Shown here one piece after another: positions 18,774 through 27,500 of a stretch of 27,500 nt of DNA. The stretch comes from Theodoxus fluviatilis (lineage: Eukaryota > Mollusca > Gastropoda > Cycloneritida > Neritidae): contig JAWQFJ010028615.1 in NCBI GenBank assembly GCA_034096865.1, positions 122,501-150,000 on the forward strand. Direction: 5' to 3'. Numbering within the stretch: position 1 is the first letter of the stretch; each line of letters starts with the position of its first letter. The position numbers were made by a program, and so were the translations under genes. Below the pieces are notes generated by a model, which saw only the letters and a list, made by a program, of their open reading frames with translations, was not told where the DNA came from and made no database searches.

Positions 18774-20180
18774 TCTGGCTCTCTCTGTTTTACGATGCCT
18801 TTGCTATATCAATGTGGCAAAATGTTGCACGTCGTGTTGTATTTCATCTTGAGCTGCTGGTTGTCACCAGTCACGCTGTCAAAGAGTTTGGGTCATTATG
18901 TCTCTTCCAAGGGTTTGACTGAAAACGATGGCGCAGATTTCTCTGATCCCATGGAAGTGCACAGGTGGAACTGGCCTGATGTCCAGTCAGGAGATGATAA
19001 TGCTGCGCAGATTTAACTGGCTTTGCGATTCCAGTCTCACCGTTTCTTAAGGCAAATGTCAGTGGAATCGCCACTTGAAATCTCTTAGGGTAAATGTGTA
19101 TAGTGTCATATATTGTCAATTGATGGCCGTTCAAAATGATAAATTATCGCAAGATTGTCCTCGCTTTACGCTGAGAAGTCTGGAGAAAATCGAAACGCAA
19201 CTGAAAAGAGGAGGTCTGGTTTCTACGAGTAAAGTACAAGAGCGTAGGCAGACATTAAATATCGATTTTTGGAAGCGTGGATTATGCTGTTGGTCTAGTG
19301 CTCCGCGAGTGTTGAATAAATTGCATATTTTGCCCATTATTCTTCCATGCACCTCTCTGGCACTTCAAGTAGTGCCATTTTATGGATGAATTCTAGAACT
19401 GATAATCTGACATTTTACATCAACTCACGCGAGCTTGCTCGCGATGCAGTCGTATATAATGACCGTTTTATGAACCATTTAATATTCTGGAGTTCATCCA
19501 GTGCCATGGCAGCAATGACATTCCTCAAAGAATAGAAACTAAGACGCAAAAAAAACTGTACCATTTCCGCTCTTTCCTTAGAGTGCCGTTTACATGATTC
19601 CTGAAACAGAAAAACTGACTCGTCCGTTTGAGTGCAGTATGCAATACATTATTTCGACATCCAGAATAATCATGAAGAATTGCTCTCACAGATGACAGGT
19701 CCGATCTCGCTTCCTGCAGCTGCAGTCTTAGACAAAGGTCATCCTCACTACGTTCCCTGGAATCTCAACCTCCGGTTTGCTACAAAACATAGTTGATGCA
19801 TTCATACTGTCTTTTAATATTGCATATTGTTCATCAAAGCGGCAGGCGGCTAGTGATAGACTCCAAGCAGAGGGAAGCGAGCTTAAATAAATGTTCGGAA
19901 TGAGTTCGATTGTCCAAGCTCAAAAGTTGCCAGGGTGTCTCTGTCGGGGATCAACACCGTTACCGCCTTTTCTACAAAACGGATGCAATGGAAAGGCTAC
20001 AAAACAAAAGCCTCCAGAGAAGTGGGACAGCTGGAGATTTTTAGAAGAAATGTCCCCGTCCTCAAGTGCTTCGACTCTCTCCTTCTGGCGATTCCTCGGG
20101 GGGTGTTGGATGGCCCCCACCCAGTCATGAAGCCCCTAGATGCCCAGCAGGTGTCTAAAAGGGTATGTCACAGTGTGTGA
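18769..20180. other. Unassigned DNA
   Basis: No repeat array or assignable gene. The segment around 19900-20160 stays open in several frames on both strands, and the minus strand reads fragments such as KAVTVLIPDRDTLATF. It may be part of an unidentified dispersed element. Confidence 0.3.
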
Positions 20181-20184
20181 CGGT

Positions 20185-20395
20185 CTCTTTTATTGCGCGC
20201 GTGAGCGCGCGTGTGCATTTGTGTGTGTGTGTATCTGCCTGTGTTTGTGTCTGAGTTTGCGCGCGCGCGCGCGCGCGCGTGTGTGTGTATTTGTGTGTTT
20301 ATGTATGTGTGTATTTGTGTGTGTGTGTGTGTGTGTGTTTGTGCGCGCGTGTGTATGTGCGTGTGTGTGTTGTTGTGTGCATGTGTGTATAAGGT
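20185..20395. repeat. (GT)n/(GC)n alternating purine-pyrimidine tract
   Basis: Contains a (GC)n core at about 20259-20279 embedded in GT runs with a few TATG interruptions. Alternating GC/GT sequence of this kind is classically Z-DNA-prone. Confidence 0.85.
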
Positions 20396-20430
20396 TGAGG
20401 GATGGATGGATGATGGAGTTTTACGGCCTT

Positions 20431-22962
20431 TGTAGGTAATATAAAGCCATTCATCTCGATATCGTATCATCAGAGCTGTAGGTTATATAAAGCAATTCAT
20501 CTCGATATCATATCATCAGAGCTGTAGGTTATATAAAGCAATTCATCTCGATATCATATCATCAGAGCTGCAGGTTATATAAAGCAATTCATCTCGATAT
20601 CATTACATCAGAGCTGTAGGTTATATAAAGCCATTCATCTCGATATCATACCATCAGAGCTGTAGGTAATATAAAGCAATTCATCTCGATATCATATCAT
20701 CAGAGCTGTAGGTTATATAAAGCCATTCATCTCGATATCGTATCATCAGAGCTGTAGGTTATATAAAGCAATTCATCTCGATATCATATCATCAGAGCTG
20801 TAGGTTATATAAAGCCATTCATCTCGATATCGTATCATCAGAGCTGTAGGTTATATAAAGCAATTCATCTCGATATCATATCATCAGAGCTGTAGGTTAT
20901 ATAAAGCAATTCATCTCGATATCGTATCATCAGAGCTGTAGGTAATATAAAGCAATTCATCTCGATATCATATCATCAGAGCTGTAGGTAATATAAAGCC
21001 ATTCATCTCGATATCATACCATCAGAGCTGTAGGTTATATAAAGCAATTCATCTCGATATCATATCATCAGAGCTGTAGGTAATATAAAGCAATTCATCT
21101 CGATATCATATCATCAGAGCTGTAGGTTATATAAAGCAATTCATCTCGATATCATTCCATCAGAGCTGTAGGTTATATAAAGCAATTCATCTCGATATCA
21201 TATCATCAGAGCTGTAGGTTATATAAAGCCATTCATCTCGATATCGTATCATCAGAGCTGTAGGTAATATAAAGCAATTCATCTCGATATCATACCATCA
21301 GAGCTGTAGGTAATATAAAGCAATTCATCTCGATATCATATCATCAGAGCTGTAGGTTATATAAAGCAATTCATCTCGATATCATATCATCAGAGCTGTA
21401 GGTTATATAAAGCCATTCATCTCGATATCGTACCATCAGAGCTGCAGGTTATATAAAGCAATTCATCTCGATATCGTATCATCAGAGCTGTAGGTTATAT
21501 AAAGCAATTCATCTCGATATCATACCATCAGAGCTGTAGGTAATATAAAGCCATTCATCTCGATATCATATCATCAGAGCTGTAGGTTATATAAAGCAAT
21601 TCATCTCGATATCGTATCATCAGAGCTGTAGGTTATATAAAGCAATTCATCTCGATATCATATCATCAGAGCTGTAGGTTATATAAAGCAATTCATCTCG
21701 ATATCGTATCATCAGAGCTGTAGGTAATATAAAGCAATTCATCTCGATATCGTATCATCAGAGCTGTAGGTAATATAAAGCAATTCATCTCGATATCATA
21801 TCATCAGAGCTGTAGATTATATAAAGCAATTCATCTCGATATCATACCATCAGAGCTGTAGGTAATATAAAGCCATTCATCTCGATATCACATCATCAGA
21901 GCTGTAGGTTATATAAAGCAATTCATCTCGATATCGTATCATCAGAGCTGTAGGTAATATAAAGCAATTCATCTCGATAGCATACCATCAGAGCTGTAGG
22001 TAATATGAAGCAATTCATCTCGATATCATATCATCAGAGCTGTAGGTTATATAAAGCAATTCATCTCGATATCATATCATCAGAGCTGTAGGTTATATAA
22101 AGCCATTCATCTCGATATCGTACCATCAGAGCTGTAGGTTATATAAAGCAATTCATCTCGATATCGTACCATCAGAGCTGTAGGTAATATAAAGCAATTC
22201 ACCTCGATATCGTATCATCAGAGCTGTAGGTTATATAAAGCAATTCATCTAGATATCGTATCATCAGAGCTGTAGGTAATATAAAGCAATTCACCTCGAT
22301 ATCATACCATCAGAGCTGTAGGTTATATAAAGCAATTCATCTCGATATCATACCATCAGAGCTGTAGGTTATATAAAGCCATTCATCTCGATATCGTATC
22401 ATCAGAGCTGTAGGTTATATAAAGCAATTCATCTCGATATCATACCATCAGAGCTGTAGGTTATATAAAGCCATTCATCTCGATATCATACCATCAGAGC
22501 TGTAGGTTATATAAAGCAATTCATCTCGATATCATACCATCAGAGCTGTAGGTTATATAAAGCAATTCATCTCGATATCATATCATCAGAGCTGTAGGTT
22601 ATATAAAGCCATTCATCTCGATATCATATCATCAGAGCTGTAGGTTATATAAAGCAATTCATCTCAATATCATATCATCAGAGCTGTAGGTTATATAAAG
22701 CCATTCATCTCGATATCGTACCATCAGAGCTGTAGGTAATATAAAGCCATTCATCTCGATATCATATCATCAGAGCTGTAGGTTATATAAAGCAATTCAT
22801 CTCGATATCGTATCATCAGAGCTGTAGGTAATATAAAGCCATTCATCTCGATATCGTACCATCAGAGCTGTAGGTTATATAAAGCAATTCATCTCGATAT
22901 CGTATCATCAGAGCTGTAGGTTATATAAAGCAATTCATCTCGATATCATACCATCAGAGCTG
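20431..22962. repeat. 46-bp satellite array, 55 copies
   Basis: Fifty-five head-to-tail units, each exactly 46 bp, with no length change across 2.5 kb. Each unit runs TGTAGGTTATATAAAGC, then AATTCATCTCGATATC, then ATATCATCAGAGC. Most variation is at four sites: GGT(T/A)AT, AAGC(A/C)ATT, ATC(A/G)TA and TA(T/C)CAT. Private variants occur in single units (for example TGCAGG in units 4 and 23, ATGAAG in unit 35, GATAGC in unit 34). Because 46 is not a multiple of three, no frame stays open. The array starts abruptly after gttttacggcctt and ends at gagctg before gttagaataagg. Confidence 0.98.
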
Positions 22963-23054
22963 GTTAGAATAAGGGAAAGTCAAGTCACGATGTTACTTAC
23001 TAATCGCGTAGGTAAACGCTGTCGATCAATTTATGGATAAGATAGGATGTAAGG

Positions 23055-23448
<394 letters not shown>

Positions 23449-23477
23449 ATGCACAAGTACAAATAAAGATTTATTAC

Positions 23478-23866
23478 GAGTTCCACCAAGAAGAAATCCA
23501 GCCGTTTCTGACTCTCAGGGCTGCATTAAAGAATGAATCTTCCAACAGCTGAGTGAAATGCACCATTACCCTCGATCCGTCTTGCTCCATCAAAGGAACA
23601 GGAGGCCTCCCGTGTTCCAGCAGACTGCGTCCTCAGATTTTCTTCAACGGTCTGCAAGCTGGCTCGGTCGGGCTGGTCAGGATCAACGCCAGTTTCTTAG
23701 TACGAAGGTCCGCTGGAGGTCCTTCTAAAAAATCTCGCTGGGTGGTTGCCAACTGACCAAGAAGTATACTGACTTTTAAGGCGTCGTAAAAGACAGCCAT
23801 TTCACCTTCAGCATTCCATTGGTTACGGGTTTCATGCCAGTATGCTTCGAACAAACTTCCCTGCAT
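23478..23866 (-). pseudogene. Anonymous coding-like frame with one stop
   Basis: From ATG 23866 the minus strand reads MQGSLFEAYWHETRNQWNAE, then GEMAVFYDALKVSILLG, and continues to KKI before a TGA. The same frame then stays open ([37 protein letters not shown]) to a TAA at about 23478, some 130 codons with a single stop. FYDALK, VPLxxxDGS and HFxQLL recall the linker before the RT domain in some LINEs, so it may be a decayed retroelement, but I am not certain. No low-complexity sequence is involved. Confidence 0.25.
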
Positions 23867-24296
23867 CAGTGGTTACCATGATGCATGAAGGAACTGTTCC
23901 AAAAAGGACGCTGGGACATATAAAACAACATGGCTTTAACAAGGATAATCACCGCTATATGCTGGCCAACTTCGTAGTGTACAAAGGTTATCTTTCTCTC
24001 TCAATCATCTCTGCTTCGTTCCGTTCTTAAGGCGTCGGCCAGGGACGCTCGTTTGTTCTCTCTGCTGCTGCTCTGCGGTTATATCGAGATCAGTTTAAGA
24101 TCTGTGTGTAACTGGAAGACATTTGACCTCAAACTGACGAGGCCGTCGAGAGTGAAGGAAAGCATTGAACATTTGCTGAATGTTCACATACATGAATTAC
24201 ACACATCCGCATAGTCGGGCGAGCAGGAAGCAAGGAGACGGTAACAGATGCTAGCACTCATGCTGTCTGACGCATTAAAACTAACATATACAAAGG
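23867..24296. other. Unassigned DNA
   Basis: Nothing recognised apart from a short ctctctgctgctgctctg patch near 24058. Confidence 0.35.
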
Positions 24297-24335
24297 GGGA
24301 GAGAGAGAAAGAGAGACAGACAGAGAGAGAGAGAG

Positions 24336-24384
<49 letters not shown>
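24297..24384. repeat. (GA)n with GATA interruptions
   Basis: GA run with GACA and four GATA units in its middle, about 88 bp. Confidence 0.9.
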
Positions 24385-24386
<2 letters not shown>

Positions 24387-24567
24387 ACTTCTTGTCCGTC
24401 GGGATCGACGACAGCCATTCAGTTATCCGTGGGCAGGGGAGTCGCAGCAGGTTGCTGTGTGCACAGATGGCCTGTGGTTTGATACCTCGGGCTTTCCTGG
24501 CCAGCCTCTTCTTCTCGGCTGCAGCAGTTCTATTTGCCTCACATTTCAGGGAGCCCGGGTAGACACA

Positions 24568-24730
24568 GGAGCACACACACACACACACACCCGTACACAC
24601 GCGCACACACCCAAGCAGACGTACATACACGCGCACACAGGAGCGAAAGTCACACAGACACAGACAGACAGATACAGAGTTAGAGACAGGCACAGAGACA
24701 GGGATACGGAGAGATAGACACAGAAACATA
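24568..24730. repeat. (CA)n and CAGA-type tract
   Basis: Perfect (AC)n near 24573-24590, then CGCACACAC and later GACACAGAGACAG-like decay. Confidence 0.75.
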
Positions 24731-24807
24731 CGGAAACAGAGACAGGGGCATCGACATAAAAACAAAATGAGACAGAAAGGCGCCGAGACCATTGTAGCAA
24801 GACAGAC

Positions 24808-24810
<3 letters not shown>

Positions 24811-24903
<93 letters not shown>
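24811..24903. repeat. (GT)46 microsatellite
   Basis: Perfect GT run of 93 bp. Confidence 0.97.
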
Positions 24904-24906
<3 letters not shown>

Positions 24907-24933
24907 ATAGGCCTATGTGGATGTGGTGCGTGG

Positions 24934-24935
<2 letters not shown>

Positions 24936-25020
<85 letters not shown>

Positions 25021-25087
25021 CACACACACACGCACGCACGCACGCACACACGCACACACACACACACATACACACACACACACACTG

Positions 25088-25121
<34 letters not shown>
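24936..25121. repeat. (CT)n(CA)n compound microsatellite
   Basis: (TC)n at 24936-24984, (CA)n at 24985-25018, then CA with CTAA, CGCA, CATA and CTGA interruptions to about 25121. Confidence 0.95.
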
Positions 25122-27003
25122 AGAAACAGGTGATAAAGAAGGGGGAAGAAAAGACACATTTAGACTTAGATAAGGGAGGGATCATCGGGTGATAAAATGC
25201 CGCCTAATGGACAGACGACCTGGCACATTCAGAGATAATGGACACAATCAGACGTGAAAACGAGCAGCACTCCAGACTGTCTTACCAGCCCGGACCTACG
25301 AACCGTTTTCGATCAATAGCAATTAAATGGGAATTACCATACAAGGCGCACAGTCGCTCTTTGACTTCGACTAATACACTGACCAGGATGCCAGTGATTT
25401 AATGAAACACAATTCTCAGGGCGCTTGCATACATTCACAATAATTAAATCCCATCAATCCTGGCTTTCGACACATTATGAGCTCCTTCCGTAATGCAGGG
25501 GTCATGTAAATATTATACTGTGCTCTGGGTTATTGCCACATATTGATTTTCCTCGTTCTTTGAAATAGAGTACACAAAACAAATTGTTCGTGAGTAGATT
25601 AGACAGTGAAACGAATAGGTCTACCGGATGATGGCTAAAGTTACATTTAGGGACTTATGTATTTTGACTTATGTGGGAATAAAGATAATGTCACCTTGAA
25701 TTCACCCAGTTCCACATTGTGATTATAAAAATTATTCTACGATGAATCGAGTATAGCAGTTTTGTACTGCTGTGTAGTGCTTCCGTTGGAAGAAACAACT
25801 CTATGGATAGACCCACGAGGTTTTTGGTTATCTGATGATGATCATCGCATTTGATACAACGCATATTGTCGCTGTCGTACTGACGTGTCTTGAAAAATAA
25901 CTCGCGCAAAACACACATATTGTTTCATTAGTAAAACATTTTCATACAAAAACTGTTAAAATACTTTCAATTTCGGCGCACTCATCAATCGGGTTTCACA
26001 AAATTCATGTTAAAATACAAAGGACTGTTTCTGTCCAATTGAATTGCGAATACCAAATATTTCAATAATAGCTAATGATTAAAAAAACATTCTTCACGGC
26101 ACGCAGGTGCTGGAGCAATCAGCACATCACATGACTCCTACTGACTTGTCTTGGCACACACGCCTGAATTCCAAAGTCTTCTCAAACACGACCATATTCG
26201 AGTTCTGTCATCCAGCTCTGACAACGCTTCCTTCTCTTTCTGGGCCATGCTCATTGCATGAAGGACTGTAAGATCCCCAACTACACACTATGTGCGAGCA
26301 AACTCTCCTTGAGAGGCAGAACAAATGCGATTTGAAGAAACAGGCACCGACTCCGAGAGGCGAGCACAAACAGCAAAGGACCAAACTCCCTGGAGTCTAA
26401 AGCGAAACAGAGCAGGGAAGACAAGTAGGTCCAGGGTAGTGGAGAAACGAACAATCAATCTCTGGTAAAGCGCTCAGCCTGTGCGCTGCACTGGAAAATA
26501 CGCAGCAATGTACCAGGCTGGTGAAGCTACCCACAGTTGCGCCTGCTGAGACGGAGGCTGTTATCCATTGCATGATCTGCAAGACATCAGCAGGCCTGCT
26601 TCACTGCATGGACCAGAGACCTATAGCATTATATTATAGTGTATCTGCATGAATTAATCGACCAGAGGCAGAGTTCAGTGTTCGTAAGTGAAAGACGGAT
26701 GCCAGTAAAGTGTTCACCATATGAGCAATGCCACCTAAACTCCAGATAAGTAATGCCACTGATCAGAGTAGAAAAAAGTACGAGTGAACTAAATGATACA
26801 GAGCAACTCGGAGCAACCCAAACTGGCACGTGACCAAAAGAAAGTGTCGTGCGCGTGTTCTATTGATGGAGTTCGACTGACAAGGGCGTGCAAAGCGTGC
26901 AGCTGCTGTAAGACATTGATTTTCTAAATGGGACCTTCTGCCCGAGTCGCACGATCAGAGAATATGTTTCCTGTGTGATCTTTACGGCGGTATTTGCCTC
27001 GAC
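25122..27003. other. Unassigned unique DNA
   Basis: Nearly 1.9 kb with no tandem repeat and no assignable gene or RNA. Short frames at 25691-25918, 26397-26582 and 26629-26829 (minus) have no recognisable motif. Confidence 0.4.
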
Positions 27004-27090
27004 GGCGACAACGATGATACTGACGACGACGTAGACGACGATGATGGTGACGACGACGACGACGACGATGACGATGACGACGACGACGAC

Positions 27091-27148
<58 letters not shown>
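27004..27148. repeat. (GAC/GAT)n trinucleotide array
   Basis: GAC-rich start passing into a perfect (GAT)n run at about 27090-27147. Serine frames on the minus strand are artefacts. Confidence 0.9.
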
Positions 27149-27339
27149 CTATGGAGAAATGGAAATGGATGTTGAAGATGAGGATGAAAACAAACAACAA
27201 TAGCACAATGATACTGATACGAGTTTGATTAGGTGAATTTGATCATCGATTTCAGATTACGTCGCGAGTTACCCCTAACTCCCACAGACCAACACCCACT
27301 ACGTGCAAAGTGCTGAACAGTGGCCTGGGATCGGTCGCC

Positions 27340-27348
27340 ATCATCATC

Positions 27349-27380
<32 letters not shown>

Positions 27381-27406
27381 CATCATCATTGTCGTCGTCG
27401 TCGTCG

Positions 27407-27478
<72 letters not shown>

Positions 27479-27490
27479 ACATCATCACCA
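27340..27490. repeat. (CAT)n array with an internal (GTC)n block
   Basis: CAT units interrupted by a block of GTCGTC near 27390-27408. Together with 27004-27148 (GAT units on the same strand) it forms an inverted pair of trinucleotide arrays about 200 bp apart. It may continue past the window. Confidence 0.9.
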
Positions 27491-27500
27491 TTTTCATCGT

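Noticed and set aside
20431..22962. CRISPR array
   Set aside because: There are no distinct spacers; the whole 46-bp unit repeats directly, and the context is eukaryotic.

Overview
The window looks like intergenic or intronic DNA from an animal nuclear genome. A marine lophotrochozoan, possibly a mollusc, is my best guess. The reasons are the extreme load of long di-, tri- and tetranucleotide tracts, several decayed LINE and LTR retroelement pieces, DNA-transposon relics with eukaryotic splice donors, and no prokaryotic-style gene packing. I see no complete host protein-coding gene. Roughly a fifth to a quarter of the window is tandem repeat, and most long open frames are translations of those tracts. 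Taxon assignment is inference only. Layout: 1-849 is anonymous unique DNA. 850-1309 (minus strand) and 4025 to about 4424 (plus strand) are two related solo-LTR-like copies arranged head to head. Between them lie a LINE 3' end with an (ATT)n tail (1898-2265) and a TIR transposon relic, element A (about 3078-3801). 4917-5423 holds two long (GA)n tracts. 5571 to about 6960 (minus) is a frameshifted LINE pseudogene whose C-terminal region carries a CxxC-type knuckle, an RPD motif and an ELTVP motif, as in LINEs with a restriction-like endonuclease; its 3' end runs up to a (GA)n tract. 7240-10110 holds (ATTC)n, a small 42-bp repeat, a C-rich tract and a GT-rich tract. 10951-11006 and 11681-11756 are further (GA)n tracts. 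12093-12326 (minus) is a coding-like but interrupted exon candidate. 12594-13254 is element B and about 13435-14028 may be element C; both resemble element A in design. 14273-14560 and 17390-17597 are inverted copies of a C-rich minisatellite, with a large (GGT)/(GAA) block at 15780-16700 between them. 18719-18768 is (AT)25. 20431-22962 is a clean array of 55 copies of a 46-bp unit. 23057-25121 is dominated by CA/GT/CT/GA tracts, including a duplicated 67-bp unique segment. The end of the window is (GAC/GAT)n and (CAT)n. Nothing here forms a working pathway. The most interesting structure is the element A/B/C group: relics that each have two short reading frames pointing inward from the ends. 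The better-preserved inward frames start at an ATG in an AAnATGGCG context, share a short peptide pattern (hydrophobic-G-hydrophobic-x-F-x-D), and in A and B end at strong GTAAG splice donors. Second is the variant-rich 46-bp array, which contains traces of multi-unit internal duplication.
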